Positions 43,148 to 52,917 of a DNA stretch of 52,917 bases are shown here, one piece after another; position 1 is the first letter of the stretch, and every line of letters starts with the position of its first letter. This stretch comes from Chloroflexota bacterium (GTDB lineage Bacteria; Chloroflexota; Anaerolineae; B4-G1). The notes under the pieces were generated by a model. That model saw nothing but the letters and a program-made list of their open reading frames with translations, ran no database searches and was not told the origin of the DNA. The DNA lies in contig JAAEPW010001391.1 of the NCBI GenBank assembly GCA_024232355.1, positions 1 to 52,917 on the forward strand, given 5' to 3'. The position numbers and the translations under genes are program-made.

Positions 43148-46100
43148 ATGAAACGCACAACATATCTAACGATGGCCTGTCTGCTGGGCGGGTTGATGGT
43201 AACAACGATCATAAGCGGGTTGCAAGGTGCAGCGCAGGCATCAGTCGTCGCGGTCCCTTTGGCCAATCCCCTCGATGTTGTCATCAACGAAGTAGCGTGG
43301 ATGGGCACAGAAGCTTCATATAACGACGAGTGGATCGAACTCTATAACAATACCAATCAGGACATCAACCTTGCTGGCTGGTCCATCGTCGCTGTCGACG
43401 GCACGCCCAGCATATCGCTGTCTGGTGTCATATCGGCAAACGGATACTTTTTATTGGAGCGCACCGATGATACCACCGTAAACGACATCCCCGCAGATCA
43501 AACCTACACTGGTGCAATGGGGAACGATCCCGGGGAAAATCTAACATTGTACGACGACGTCAACCAAATCATAGACACAGTCAACAGTGACGGCGGCGGT
43601 TGGCCCGCAGGCGACAATGGCACCAAGCAAACAATGGAACGCATCGATCCCGCTATCCCCGACACCGACGCCAACTGGTGCACCAACGACGGCGTCACCC
43701 ACAACGGTCAAGACGCCGACGGCAACCTCATCAACGGCACGCCCGAGGCTGAGAACTCGTGCTACCAACCGCCCATCGCCGATCTGGACATTGTCAAGAC
43801 CGGCCCCGACGCCGTGAACATTGGCAGCCCCATCACCTACTACCTCACCCTCGGCAACGTCGGCACCATCACTGCTACCGGCGTGCGAATCACCGACACT
43901 CTTCCCACCGGCGTGAGCTTTGTCGCGCAGACCAGTCATTTCGCTTTCACGCGACTGGGACGGACGCTCACTTGGGATGCAGGGGACGTTGGCATTGGGA
44001 CTTTTCAAATCACCGTCACCGGGCGTGTAGCGGGCACAGCCGTTCCCACCCTCACTCTTACCAACCGGGTCACCGCCACCACTGCCGCCACCGAGACTGT
44101 GACGGCGAACAACACCGATTCTTGGGATACCACCATAACCATCCCTGGCCAAGCCGACCTGATCGTCGTCAAGACCGGCCCGGCTGTGACGAAACCTGGC
44201 AATTCGATCGTGTACCACATTGCCCTGAGCAACACCGGCACTATCACCGCCACCGACGTGCGTCTCACCGACACCCTCCCCACCGCTGTGAATTTTGTCA
44301 CCCATACCAGTCCGTACACCTTTGATCGCTCCGGCGGTCATTTAATATGGCAGCTTGGTGATGTGCTTACGGACACTGCTCACCTGATTACCGTCACGGC
44401 CCAGGCGAGCGGGGATGCTGCCTTTACCCTCACCAACCGGATCACCGCGACGACGACCGCCAGCGAGACGATCACTGATAACAATAGCGATGCGTGGATA
44501 ACGGCAGTGGATACGACAATAAAAATTTACCTTCCCCTGATCTTGCGCAACTATACCCCGCCGCGCTATGGAATGATCGTCGAGGCAGTGCTCTACGATG
44601 GCTTGCAGACCAGCGACTATGACGAAGCCGTGCTGCTGCTCAACGGCGGCGACAGTGAGGTGGACTTGACCGGCTGGGAACTGTGCAAAATGGGAGCCAC
44701 CGACTGGAGTTGCGCCGATCTGCCAACGGTCACCGTCGCGTCTCGCCAACGGCTTTGGCTCGCTCGCAGCGAGACGTATTTTGAGACCTCTTTTGGTTTT
44801 GCCCCGGATCATACGCTCTCTGGCTGGCCGGCCCTCAGCAATTCGGGAGACGAAGTCGTGCTGCGCGACGCGGAGGACTTTGTGCAAGACGCGTTGGTCT
44901 ATGAGGCCGGGAATATGAACATTGACGGCTGGGATGGCGTCGCCGTGCAGCCTTACGGCGGCTCCAACTTTGCCAAGGCGGGTCAGGTGCTCTACCGCGT
45001 CCTCGACGAGGAAACCGGCCTGGCCTTTGACGACACCGATACCGCCGCCGACTGGGCGCAGCACACCGACGATCCTTGGCACGGACAGCGCGCCCGGTAT
45101 CCGGGTTGGGATTTGGAACAGTTCTTCCAACCTGCACTGGGCGCGACCGGCGCGGTGACCGTCGGCATCGCCCCGGACAACGCCTACCAAGTGGTGGTAG
45201 ACACCATCCGCTCGGCGGAGGAAAGCATAGAGTTGGAACTGTATACGTTGGAACACTATGGGCTGGTGACAGAACTGGTGCAAAAGGCCCAACAGGGCAT
45301 CAGCGTCACCGTGTTGTTGGAGGGTGGCCCCGTGGGCGGAATTGAGGACCAAGAGTTGTGGGCGTGTGAGCAATTGCACAACACCGGCAATGGTCTCTGT
45401 TACTTTATGGTTAATGAAAGCAGTCTCAATATCTACGATAGATACAGTTTTATACATACAAAGTTCATGATCGTGGACCGAGAGCGTTTGCTGGTCGGGT
45501 CGCAAAACCTGACCTTTAGCAGCCTTCCCGATGATGACAAGGCCAATGGCACCGGCGGCTCGCGGGGAGTCGTGCTGGTGACCGACGCGCCAGAGATGGT
45601 GGCGCGCGCAGTGGAGATATTCCAGGCCGATTGCGACCCCGATCACCACGCCGACGTCAGTATGTGGGGGCCGGACAACGTGTTGGGATACGAGTCGCCG
45701 CCGCCAGAATTCACACCCGACACCGGCGGGGATTGGATGACGTACACCGTCCAGTTCCCCCAGGCGTTGGCGACGACCGGAGATTGGTTCGAGTTGGTGA
45801 CGTCGCCGGAATCCGCGCTCCGCAGCAGCGATGCCTTGCTGGGGCTGGTAGCCCAGGCAAGCGCGGGCGACGCCGTATATGTGCAGCAACTCTACGAATA
45901 CCCGGACTGGGGGGATAATCCCACCGACTCGCCCAACCTGCGCATAGAGTCCTACATCGCCGCCGCCCGCCGAGGCGCGATGGTCCGCATCCTGCTCAAC
46001 GGCGGTGATTTTGGCATCGAGTACCTTTCGCTGACCAACAACATTGAGACCGCCGCCTACGTCAACGTCATCGCTCAAGCCGAGGGGCTGGATATGAGCG

Positions 46101-46867
46101 CCCACCTGGGCGATCCCACCCAGCACGGTATCCACAACAAGATGGTGCTGGTTGACCTGGGCGGGGGAAACAAGTATGCCCACGTGGGCAGCATCAACGG
46201 CAGCGAAACGTCCAACAAGGTCAACCGCGAGATGGCGCTCCAAGTGCGCTCGACCGGTCTCTACAACTATTTATACAGCATGTTCGACTATGACTGGCAG
46301 CAACAAGCGCCAGGGAGCCACCTGTTGATCAGCGAGGTACTGTACAATCCCAGCGGCGGCGACACCGGGCAAGAGTGGGTCGAGGTCTACAATCCCACCA
46401 TCGAGCACGTGAACCTGAGCGGCTGGTACCTGGGCGACGTGGGACCGGCGGGCGAGTACGGCAGCGGACTATATTACTTTCCACCCGGCGCGGTGTTGGT
46501 GGCAGAGGGCGTCATCGTCATCGCCCACCAGGCCGCCGACGTCAGCTTTACGCCGGATTTCGAGTTCCTGCTCGATCCCAATCGCGACGATCCATCAGTG
46601 CCCAATATGGAGCGGGCCGGTTCCTGGGACGGGTTTGGTTTTGCGTTGGGCAACGCCGGTGATGAGGTACTGCTGCTAGACGCCACCCAAGCTCCGGTTG
46701 ACGTGGTCACCTACGGCACGGGAAGCTATACTGGTGTAATACCACATCCAGGAGTCAGCGACCAAGGCCACTCGTTGGAGCGCCGCCCGCCCAAGCAAGA
46801 CAGCGATGATTGCAGTCAGGACTTTTTCGACCGCGTTCCACCGACGCCGGGTGAATTACCAGAGTGA
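43148..46867 (+). CDS. Secreted LTD/DUF11/phospholipase-D multidomain protein
   Basis: 1239 aa with an N-terminal signal peptide (about 1-32, MKRTTYLTMACLLGG then a hydrophobic core ending AQA). The order is lamin-tail domain (38-200; VINEVAWMGTEASYNDEWIE), two DUF11 domains (210-455), the motif IYLPLILRN (460-468), a second LTD-like region (475-680), a phospholipase-D pair with HTKFMIVD (H770) and HNKMVLVD (H996), and a third lamin-tail domain (1070-1239; ISEVLYNPSGGDTGQEWVE). Both HxKxxxxD motifs are complete, so it is probably an active extracellular phosphodiesterase, nuclease or phospholipase. LTDs often accompany secreted nucleases. GGGAGA precedes the ATG. Confidence 0.88.
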   Translation: MKRTTYLTMACLLGGLMVTTIISGLQGAAQASVVAVPLANPLDVVINEVAWMGTEASYNDEWIELYNNTNQDINLAGWSIVAVDGTPSISLSGVISANGYFLLERTDDTTVNDIPADQTYTGAMGNDPGENLTLYDDVNQIIDTVNSDGGGWPAGDNGTKQTMERIDPAIPDTDANWCTNDGVTHNGQDADGNLINGTPEAENSCYQPPIADLDIVKTGPDAVNIGSPITYYLTLGNVGTITATGVRITDTLPTGVSFVAQTSHFAFTRLGRTLTWDAGDVGIGTFQITVTGRVAGTAVPTLTLTNRVTATTAATETVTANNTDSWDTTITIPGQADLIVVKTGPAVTKPGNSIVYHIALSNTGTITATDVRLTDTLPTAVNFVTHTSPYTFDRSGGHLIWQLGDVLTDTAHLITVTAQASGDAAFTLTNRITATTTASETITDNNSDAWITAVDTTIKIYLPLILRNYTPPRYGMIVEAVLYDGLQTSDYDEAVLLLNGGDSEVDLTGWELCKMGATDWSCADLPTVTVASRQRLWLARSETYFETSFGFAPDHTLSGWPALSNSGDEVVLRDAEDFVQDALVYEAGNMNIDGWDGVAVQPYGGSNFAKAGQVLYRVLDEETGLAFDDTDTAADWAQHTDDPWHGQRARYPGWDLEQFFQPALGATGAVTVGIAPDNAYQVVVDTIRSAEESIELELYTLEHYGLVTELVQKAQQGISVTVLLEGGPVGGIEDQELWACEQLHNTGNGLCYFMVNESSLNIYDRYSFIHTKFMIVDRERLLVGSQNLTFSSLPDDDKANGTGGSRGVVLVTDAPEMVARAVEIFQADCDPDHHADVSMWGPDNVLGYESPPPEFTPDTGGDWMTYTVQFPQALATTGDWFELVTSPESALRSSDALLGLVAQASAGDAVYVQQLYEYPDWGDNPTDSPNLRIESYIAAARRGAMVRILLNGGDFGIEYLSLTNNIETAAYVNVIAQAEGLDMSAHLGDPTQHGIHNKMVLVDLGGGNKYAHVGSINGSETSNKVNREMALQVRSTGLYNYLYSMFDYDWQQQAPGSHLLISEVLYNPSGGDTGQEWVEVYNPTIEHVNLSGWYLGDVGPAGEYGSGLYYFPPGAVLVAEGVIVIAHQAADVSFTPDFEFLLDPNRDDPSVPNMERAGSWDGFGFALGNAGDEVLLLDATQAPVDVVTYGTGSYTGVIPHPGVSDQGHSLERRPPKQDSDDCSQDFFDRVPPTPGELPE

Positions 46868-46887
46868 CAAAAACGATCCGCAATCCA

Positions 46888-48195
46888 TCACTTGTGATTC
46901 GTGATCTGATCGTATAAATTTTCGATCCGATCGGCAATACGCGGCCAGGAATAGGACTCGGCCCAGCAGGCGGCGCGCTGGCCGATGCGCCGTCGCAGCC
47001 CCTCGTCGCCCAAGAGGCGGGTGATTTTGCCCGCCAGCGCCTTGGGGTCGCGGGCAGGCACGCGATAGCCTGTGCGACCGTTCCGCACCAGGTAAGACAA
47101 CCCGCCCACATCGGAAGCGATCACCGGCGTGCCGCACGCCATCGCCTCCAACGCCACCATGCCAAAACTCTCATAGTCGGACGGCATTACCACCACCTCG
47201 GCCGCCGCGTAGCAGTACTGCAACTGGTCCTGATCTTGCGCTCCCAAGAACGTGACCACGTCGCCGATGCCCAACTCTTCCCGCAGCTCTTGCAGACGCA
47301 TCATCTCGTCGTCCTGACGGATGCGGTCTGGGTCGCCGCCGATGATGGGGACGCACAGCCACCCGCGCAGATGCGGCCGCTTGTCGACCACTAAGGCGAT
47401 GGCCCGGATCAAATTGTCGATTCCCTTGAGCGGCTCGATGCGCCCGACGAACAGAATAGTGCGGCGGTCGGGGCATATCCCAATGTGCTCCTTGGCATAC
47501 GCGCTGGGAATGGGGTGGAAACGGTCCACGTCTACCCCCGGTGAGATGATGTGAATGCGATCCGGGTCGGCGTCGTACAGCCGCGTCAACTGCTCCTCCT
47601 CAACGGGCGTGGCAGCAACTAGCGCGTCGGCAAAGCGCACGATCTCTCCCTCAACCTCAATGCGGCGCGACGTCTCCCGATCTTCGGGTCGCTGCGCCAC
47701 AACGTTCTTCATCTCACCCAGCGTGTGGAACATGTGCGCGATGGGCGCTCCCCAACGCTCGCGCAATTCGTGCGCCGCCACGCCAGAGAGCCAATAGTGG
47801 CTGTGCAACACATCGTAGCGGATGCCGTCGGCCTCGGCTTGGGCTACCACGCCATCCACAAACTCGGGCAGGTGATCGTAGACCTTGTGCTTGTCATAAG
47901 GCCGCTCGGGGCCAGCCGGGATGTGAATGATCCGTGCACCACGCCCCAATCCCTCGGCGTGTGAATCGTCGGGTTGGGTAGATAGATTCCCCGAACCGTT
48001 GTTACCGGTCCCGTCAACGATACGGGGGATGTTGACATCCTGTGAGCGTGTGTAGACATCCACGTGATGCCCCCGACGAGCCAGTTCGCGGGACAGATCC
48101 CGTACATAGACGTTCATTCCCCCCGTCTCTTTGCCACCTAACGTAGCCAGCGGGCAAGTGTGCACGCTCAGCATTGCGATCCGAAGACCAGACAT
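46888..48195 (-). CDS. GT4 glycosyltransferase (MshA/sucrose-phosphate-synthase-like)
   Basis: 435 aa from ATG 48195, with GAGGG upstream. It has the hallmarks of the GT-B enzymes MshA and sucrose-phosphate synthase: an N-terminal ETGGMNVYVRDLSREL glycine loop, HSHYWLSG, a middle SPGVDVDRFHPIP, FVGRIEPLKGIDNLI, and donor-site MPSDYESFGMVALEAMACG with the EX7E arrangement. The acceptor may be inositol phosphate, fructose-6-phosphate or a lipid; this cannot be decided here. A short variable Gly/Asn/Asp stretch (about 63-80) sits in the first domain. It converges with the PLD gene with 20 bp between the stops. Confidence 0.88.
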   Translation of the reverse strand: MSGLRIAMLSVHTCPLATLGGKETGGMNVYVRDLSRELARRGHHVDVYTRSQDVNIPRIVDGTGNNGSGNLSTQPDDSHAEGLGRGARIIHIPAGPERPYDKHKVYDHLPEFVDGVVAQAEADGIRYDVLHSHYWLSGVAAHELRERWGAPIAHMFHTLGEMKNVVAQRPEDRETSRRIEVEGEIVRFADALVAATPVEEEQLTRLYDADPDRIHIISPGVDVDRFHPIPSAYAKEHIGICPDRRTILFVGRIEPLKGIDNLIRAIALVVDKRPHLRGWLCVPIIGGDPDRIRQDDEMMRLQELREELGIGDVVTFLGAQDQDQLQYCYAAAEVVVMPSDYESFGMVALEAMACGTPVIASDVGGLSYLVRNGRTGYRVPARDPKALAGKITRLLGDEGLRRRIGQRAACWAESYSWPRIADRIENLYDQITNHK

Positions 48196-48441
48196 ACCTT
48201 ATCCCTCAACAATGAACCATAAAATCAAACACTTTCCTTAACACACAAGTTAGATTATACTATAGTTGACGCAAGTGGAAAGGAAACTGTAACAAGAAGG
48301 CTTTACAATCATAGCCACACTTTCCATAGCGCAATACAGAAACCACAGCTACAGTTACACTTTCCTATACCACAAGTAGAAATTTGGGTGCGATGACAGA
48401 AACGGCAAGTGCAGTACCTGCCAAGCACACAACAAGGTACA
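48196..48441. other. Divergent intergenic region between glycosyltransferase and sensor kinase
   Basis: 246 bp. A TATAAT on the minus strand (48259-48254) could serve the glycosyltransferase but has no good -35. TTGACG (48266-48271) is a candidate -35 for the kinase with a poor -10. Partial inverted GGAAAG/CTTTCC motifs are scattered through it. No further gene is seen. Confidence 0.3.
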
Positions 48442-51400
48442 ATGATGAAAGAACCCAAGTCGCCCATAGAGTTACTGAGAAAGATCTGGCACTGGCTCAC
48501 CGAGCCGCATCCATCTATCGAGGATGTTGGAACCCGCCGTCAGGCGCGGTTTTTGGCATCTCTATTGGTTGCCTTACTTTTGTTGACCTCATTGCTCGTT
48601 TTGTTCTACATCATATCTGTTTTCGCCGAGCCAACTGCCCTCCCTCTGCAAAACCCAGATTCATACGTAACGGCAGGAACTTGGATTCTTTTTGCAATCG
48701 CATACGGTATGAATCGCGCCGGACGTTACATACCAGCAGCAAGGCTTACTGTAATCAGCTTTTTTACTGCAGTCTATGCTGCGACCATCACAACGCTTAC
48801 GGGATCAAGTCTTTACTACGACTCGGACGATCCCAACTCGCTCGTTATGTTGGTCATGCCGATACTATTTACGAGCATCTTGCTCCCCATACCAACCACG
48901 ATCATTGTCGTGACCGTCAACGTGGTCATCATGTTACTCTTGCCACCGCTCTTTCCCCAAGTATCATTTTCGGACATACTCACCGGCCCCGTGCTCCTTA
49001 TCCTAGCCGAGTCCATCTTGATCGTATTGGCAGTTCGCAGCCAAACCCAGATGGTAGAGGATCGTCAAGCCGAGCTAGTCGAAAGGGAAAAACAATACCG
49101 CATCCTCTTGGAAAGTGCCTTTGAGGGTCTGGTCATTAGCACTAGGAAAGAAGGAAGATTGATCGAAGTCAACCCAGGCGCTGCCAAGATGTTTGGTTAC
49201 GAGCCTTTAAAAGCTCTTGGGATGTCACTGACAGATTTCATCGCCGAGAGCGCGCGTGCGCAACTGGCACATGCCGTAAGCACAGGCGCCGCACAGCCAC
49301 TCGAATCACTGGGGCTCAGGCAGGATGGCACAGAATTCCATATTGAGATGATCACCCAAGCATTGATATATCGAGATCAACCTGTCCGAGTCGTTGCCAT
49401 CCGCGACATCACCGAACGCAAGGAAGCAGCAGAAACACTCGGACAACAATATCGCGAGTTGGAATTGCTGAACCAAGTGGGTCTAGCACTCGGCGCCACG
49501 CTCAACTTGAACCAGGTACTGGCCACCATTCTGACAGAAGTACACCGCCTGTTGGACGTGACCGCTGCTTCTGCTTGGCTCAAAGATCCAGAGACAGGCG
49601 AACTCGTTTGCCGTCAAGTTGTTGGGCCACAAGATAACGTTGTGCGTGGCTGGCGTCTGGCATCAGGAGAGGGAATCGTCGGCCAAGTGGCAGAGAGCGG
49701 TGAGAGCTTGATCGTGCCAGACACGCAGACCTACAAGCGCCATTTTAAACAAGTGGATCAACAAACGAGGATAGAACAACGATCCATTCTCAGTGTTCCT
49801 CTCCAAGTCAGAGATAAAGTGATCGGCGTACTCCAGATACTGGATGCAGAACCAGATCGCTTTCAACTAACGGATCAAAAATTGGTAGAATCATTGGCCG
49901 GAATCGCGGCGATGGCCATCGAGAATGCACACCTATACGAAGAAACAGACAAGCTGCGAGCATTTAACCAAAACATTGTCCAGGATATGGATGAGGGCAT
50001 TCTCATTGAAGATGTAACAGGATGTATCACCTTTGTCAACCCCAAGGGTGCCGAGATCGTGGGCTATACCATCAAAGAGTTAAAGGGTCAGCCTACAATA
50101 AACATGTCGGCACCCGGTCACAGGGCAAAGGTTGAGGAAGAAACAGCCAAACGACCTCATGGCATCGCCACCCGGTACGAGACGATCTTGCTGACAAAGG
50201 AAGGACGACAGATAAACGTCGTCATTAGTGCTCGTCCGCTGTTTGAAGACGGAGAATTCCGAGGTACACTCTCCGTCTTTACAGACATCACTACACAAAA
50301 ACAAGCCGAGGAGGAAATCCGCCGCCGGGCTATACAACAAGAGGCTATCAACGCCGTCATCGCTGCTGCCGTTGCGGCAGCCGACCTGCAAGAGTTGCTG
50401 GACATTGTCCTAAATCAGACCCTACGAGCGTTCGGGGTAGACATAGGTGCAATCTGGGTAGGGGACCAACAGGCGATGCGAGGGCTTTCTCCAGAGATAA
50501 AACAAAGTATTCTTCAAACATTTCGAGCAGTAGCAATGGACATACCGGACATCGTTGCGGTCGAGGATACGCAACAAGGAGATGTTATCCCACACATTGC
50601 CTCACCCAGCATCCGCGGTACTCTCTCCGTTCCCATTATGGTCGAGGGGCAACCTATCGGAAGATTGAATTTGGGTGACCTGGCACCCCGGCAATGGACT
50701 ACCGAGGAAGTCGGATTGGGAAAAGCGGTGGGGCAGCAGCTAGGCGCGGTAGTAGAGCGACTGCGCTTGCTAAAACAGGTGCAAGAACAAGCAGAACAGA
50801 TGCAACAAATCGTGAATACAGTGTCGGCAGGCATGCTTTTGCTGGACAGCGACATGCGCATCCTCTTGGCAAATCCGGCCGCACGAGAGTATATGGTCGC
50901 GCTATGTGGCACCGAGGAGGTCACGGCGCTAACTCATCTGGGCGAACATCCAATCGAGAAACTATTGCTTCCTCCCCCAGAGAGACTGTGGCACGAGATA
51001 CAAATAAAAGAACCGCCCCATCGAATTTTTCTGGTAGCCGCCCACGCGGCAGGACTCGAACCCGAAACAGAAGGATGGGTACTGGTGTTGCGCGACGTCA
51101 CTCAAGAACGAAAGATCGAAGATCGTGTCCAACGACAAGAGCGGTTGGCCGTAGTTGGGCAGTTGGCAGCGGGTATCGCACATGACTTTAACAACATCAT
51201 GTCGGTCATTATCTTGTACACCAGTATGCTGTCGCATAATCGGGCACTCTCTCCTCATGATCACGAGTTGTTAAAAACCATCCACGAACAAGCCGAGCAG
51301 GCCACCAATCTAATTGAGCAAATCTTGGACTTTGGGCGTACTTCGGCCATTGCACCCAAACCGCTAAACCTGAATCCGTTCCTAAGTGAATTAAAGAAAC

Positions 51401-52269
51401 TATTGGAACGCACACTGCCAGAGAACATTGCATTAGAATTGAGTTTTGGGCGTGGTGAGTATATGGTGAATGCCGATCCAACCCGCATTCAGCAGACAAT
51501 AATGAATCTGGTCGTCAACGCCCGGGATGCGATGCCTGATGGTGGCAGGCTACGAATCAGATTGGACCGGATACAGGTTGGTGTCGGTAAACCTGCCCCT
51601 GTACCCGAGATGAAACCAGGAGAATGGGTCCAAGTGATGATGTCGGACACCGGCACAGGCATCCCACCCGACGTTCTACCGCATATCTTTGACCCATTTT
51701 TCACTACCAAAGCGCCAAAGAAAGGTACAGGGCTGGGGTTAGCTCAGGTGCATGGCATCGTCGAGCAGCATGAAGGACACATCAACGTAAAGAGCCAAAT
51801 AGAACAGGGAACAACCTTTATCCTATACTTGCCAGCCCTTCAGACATCCACAGTAAAAACACCAAAACCAAAGGCAAGCACCACAGTACAAGGGCATGGA
51901 GAAACAATCTTGGTAGTGGAGGACCAACAAGTCACAAGAAATGCAATAGCCAAAACACTGCAATTGCTAGGCTATCAAATACTGACAGCCGCAGACGGTC
52001 AAGAGGCACAATCTGTCTTTGCACAACACAAACACGAGATCGCCCTGGTGTTGAGCGATCTCGTCATGCCGGGTATCGGTGGCGTCGAGCTAATTCGCAC
52101 TTTGAAACAGCAGAGCCCAAAAACCAAGATCATTGTGATGACGGGCTATCCACTAGACGCAGAGAATCAAGACCTATCGAGAGAAGATTTCGTAGATTGG
52201 CTGCGCAAACCTCTGAATATGGAAAGACTGGCCGAGGCTGTGAAACGAGCACTGGAAACTGAAATATGA
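48442..52269 (+). CDS. Membrane hybrid histidine kinase with multiple PAS/GAF domains
   Basis: 1275 aa from ATG 48442 (or 48445), with AAGG upstream. Five to six membrane segments (about 38-215) are followed by PAS (230-345), GAF (360-510), PAS (520-640), GAF (655-800), PAS (805-920), the H-box [13 protein letters not shown], an HATPase with [24 protein letters not shown] and [12 protein letters not shown], and a C-terminal receiver (about 1170-1275, phosphoacceptor Asp in [10 protein letters not shown]). The HDFNN H-box marks the HPK4-type kinases. It senses membrane or cytosolic signals and passes phosphate internally. No partner regulator is encoded next to it. Confidence 0.92.
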   Translation: MMKEPKSPIELLRKIWHWLTEPHPSIEDVGTRRQARFLASLLVALLLLTSLLVLFYIISVFAEPTALPLQNPDSYVTAGTWILFAIAYGMNRAGRYIPAARLTVISFFTAVYAATITTLTGSSLYYDSDDPNSLVMLVMPILFTSILLPIPTTIIVVTVNVVIMLLLPPLFPQVSFSDILTGPVLLILAESILIVLAVRSQTQMVEDRQAELVEREKQYRILLESAFEGLVISTRKEGRLIEVNPGAAKMFGYEPLKALGMSLTDFIAESARAQLAHAVSTGAAQPLESLGLRQDGTEFHIEMITQALIYRDQPVRVVAIRDITERKEAAETLGQQYRELELLNQVGLALGATLNLNQVLATILTEVHRLLDVTAASAWLKDPETGELVCRQVVGPQDNVVRGWRLASGEGIVGQVAESGESLIVPDTQTYKRHFKQVDQQTRIEQRSILSVPLQVRDKVIGVLQILDAEPDRFQLTDQKLVESLAGIAAMAIENAHLYEETDKLRAFNQNIVQDMDEGILIEDVTGCITFVNPKGAEIVGYTIKELKGQPTINMSAPGHRAKVEEETAKRPHGIATRYETILLTKEGRQINVVISARPLFEDGEFRGTLSVFTDITTQKQAEEEIRRRAIQQEAINAVIAAAVAAADLQELLDIVLNQTLRAFGVDIGAIWVGDQQAMRGLSPEIKQSILQTFRAVAMDIPDIVAVEDTQQGDVIPHIASPSIRGTLSVPIMVEGQPIGRLNLGDLAPRQWTTEEVGLGKAVGQQLGAVVERLRLLKQVQEQAEQMQQIVNTVSAGMLLLDSDMRILLANPAAREYMVALCGTEEVTALTHLGEHPIEKLLLPPPERLWHEIQIKEPPHRIFLVAAHAAGLEPETEGWVLVLRDVTQERKIEDRVQRQERLAVVGQLAAGIAHDFNNIMSVIILYTSMLSHNRALSPHDHELLKTIHEQAEQATNLIEQILDFGRTSAIAPKPLNLNPFLSELKKLLERTLPENIALELSFGRGEYMVNADPTRIQQTIMNLVVNARDAMPDGGRLRIRLDRIQVGVGKPAPVPEMKPGEWVQVMMSDTGTGIPPDVLPHIFDPFFTTKAPKKGTGLGLAQVHGIVEQHEGHINVKSQIEQGTTFILYLPALQTSTVKTPKPKASTTVQGHGETILVVEDQQVTRNAIAKTLQLLGYQILTAADGQEAQSVFAQHKHEIALVLSDLVMPGIGGVELIRTLKQQSPKTKIIVMTGYPLDAENQDLSREDFVDWLRKPLNMERLAEAVKRALETEI

Positions 52270-52354
52270 GTGTAGGGCCAATACGCACAAAGAGAACCCG
52301 TACACAATAATTAGTGGGGCATTTACTGAACTCGTAGCCCTGAAATCATAGAAT

Positions 52355-52397
52355 CACAAAAGGCCACCAACTTTACACAAGTTGGTGGCCTTTTGTG
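52355..52397. terminator. Strong 19-bp bidirectional terminator
   Basis: CACAAAAGGCCACCAACTT (52355-52373) pairs perfectly with AAGTTGGTGGCCTTTTGTG (52379-52397), 5-base loop. T-runs occur on both sides of the stem, so it can end both the kinase (plus) and the tRNA transcript (minus). Confidence 0.85.
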
Positions 52398-52442
52398 AAC
52401 CCCGCAACCCCACAGCATCTTGCTGAAATTACAGGGGACAGG

Positions 52443-52514
52443 CTGGGGTGGAGCGATTCGAACGCCCGGTACACGGATTCAAAGTCCGTTGCCTTACCAC
52501 TTGGCCACACCCCA
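52443..52514 (-). tRNA. tRNA-Gln (anticodon UUG)
   Basis: On the minus strand the 7-bp acceptor stem TGGGGTG/CACCCCA is perfect and the discriminator is G. The D-arm GCC/GGC, the anticodon stem ACGGA/TCCGT with loop CTTTGAA (anticodon TTG), and the T-arm GGGCG-TTCGAAT-CGCTC are present. The 72-nt gene lacks an encoded CCA end (CCT follows the discriminator). It has a promoter with TATAAT just upstream. Confidence 0.93.
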
Positions 52515-52532
52515 GCGATAGAGTCAGCTTGC

Positions 52533-52561
52533 ATTATACCATCATTTTCCATTTTTGCCAT
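52533..52561 (-). promoter_or_regulatory. tRNA-Gln promoter
   Basis: Minus strand: ATGGCA (52561-52556), 17-bp spacer, TATAAT (52538-52533) preceded by TGG (extended -10). It overlaps the 3' end of the recombinase remnant. Confidence 0.58.
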
Positions 52562-52792
52562 TCCTCTCATCACCAAACATCTGAACTACCAAACTATGCT
52601 TTTCGTGTTGTTCTTGCAGTTCCTCAAACGCAAAGCGCCCATACCATCGAATTGTGACAACTACGGACGTGTGCCCCATCAGCTTGGACAGCACGCCGAT
52701 GTCACCGCCAGAGGATAGGAAATTGATAGCAAAGCGGTGTCTGAATGAGTGCGGGTTATGCGCTCCCGTTACCCCCGTGTTTTTGATAATAT
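52542..52792 (-). pseudogene. C-terminal half of a tyrosine recombinase, cut by an insertion
   Basis: The frame from about 52792 to the stop at 52542 encodes YIIKNTGVTGAHNPHSFRHR, then LMGHTSVVVT and WYGRFAFEEL. These are the C-terminal box of phage-integrase-family recombinases: HxxR (HSFRH), GH, and the nucleophile tyrosine (WYG). The first Arg of the active site and the core-binding domain are missing. Upstream of 52793 the frame runs into the repeats of the insertion element and the residues are no longer family-like. The rest of the gene probably lies beyond the element, outside the window. Confidence 0.78.
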
Positions 52793-52917
52793 AAAACAGG
52801 GCCACCTGACAAAGTTTTGACAATCGAAAACAGGGCCACCTGAGCAATAATCTGGTATCATTGAGGATAAAACTCAAGATACCGGAGGAGGAGATGATCA
52901 AGGTGGACGAACGAGAA
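52793..52917 (+). mobile_element. Left end of a probable IS21-family element
   Basis: Two direct 17-bp copies of AAAACAGGGCCACCTGA (52793-52809 and 52827-52843) stand 34 bp apart; multiple internal terminal repeats are typical of IS21 ends. After them come GGAGGAG and an ATG (52894) opening MIKVDERE, the N-terminus style of IstA. The exact edge, the target duplication and the remaining element are not visible. Confidence 0.6.
52894..52917 (+). CDS. istA: IstA-like transposase, first 8 codons only
   Basis: ATG 52894 follows GGAGGAG (52884-52890) and encodes MIKVDERE up to the window edge. IS21 transposases often begin MI-x-V-x-ERE followed by an HTH region. Eight residues cannot prove the family; the terminal repeats and the interrupted recombinase support it. 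Confidence 0.5.

Noticed and set aside
42876..43205. 110-codon N-terminal extension of the esterase
   Set aside because: It runs through the promoter at 42934 and into the next gene, while a good ribosome site precedes ATG 42875.
48384..49124. 246-aa plus ORF overlapping the sensor kinase start
   Set aside because: It lies in a different frame from the clear kinase membrane and PAS coding sequence and matches no family.
52395..52718. 107-aa plus ORF across the tRNA
   Set aside because: It is the antisense of tRNA-Gln and the recombinase remnant.

Overview
This window looks like chromosomal DNA of a free-living bacterium, most likely Chloroflexota of the Anaerolineae type. The hints are giant PKD/DUF11 surface proteins carrying a short LP-[LV]-[IV]-LR motif, lamin-tail-domain secreted proteins, many GAF/PAS signalling proteins, a stand-alone rpoC with a long coiled-coil insert, and an actinobacterial-type adenosine kinase beside a short SAH hydrolase. 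The assignment rests on pattern recognition, not on a database search.

Layout, left to right. 1-4779 is the 3' part of a giant secreted PKD/DUF11 repeat protein. 4891-9753 is a three-gene cluster (AMP-forming acyl ligase, asparagine-synthase-type amidotransferase, glycosyltransferase) resembling genes that accompany exosortase A systems, but with no exosortase here. 9883-12355 holds an AIM24-family protein and a membrane polyferredoxin. 12393-16077 (minus) holds an MFS transporter, a double-GAF protein and a DUF4349 membrane protein. A dapA-like remnant (16257-16523) precedes a slipin/band-7 gene.

17723-25831 is a minus-strand operon of eight tightly packed genes. Purine-thioether salvage genes (mtnA first; adenosine kinase and SAH hydrolase last) flank a CDP-deoxyhexose cassette (rfbF, rfbG, epimerase/reductase, rfbH) and a GT2 glycosyltransferase. 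rpoC follows at 26004-30341 with its own promoter and terminator and no rpoB beside it. 30576-34965 holds a Gfo/Idh/MocA oxidoreductase, two small genes (unknown; XRE regulator), a REC-GAF-kinase and an orphan receiver.

35015-36942 holds two pentapeptide-repeat genes on the minus strand, with a compact plus-strand transcription unit between them: near-consensus promoter, 19-codon ORF and strong terminator, about 200 bp in all. 37089-41879 is a plus operon: a membrane-anchored zinc-ribbon/OB-fold-repeat protein, a TctA-like membrane protein, a four-helix-bundle protein and a membrane metal-dependent hydrolase. Then come an HSL-type hydrolase (minus), a secreted LTD/DUF11/phospholipase-D protein (plus), a GT4 glycosyltransferase (minus) and a 1275-aa hybrid sensor kinase (plus). 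The right end has tRNA-Gln(UUG), the C-terminal half of a tyrosine recombinase, and the left edge of what appears to be an IS21-type element interrupting it.

Features I would examine first are the small transcription unit at 36247-36445, the salvage/sugar operon, the exosortase-like trio, the zinc-ribbon/OB-fold protein, and several palindromic or heptameric repeats lying in or against coding sequence. Four minus-strand promoters share the form TTGACT-17-TATACTG. No CRISPR array or rRNA gene was seen.
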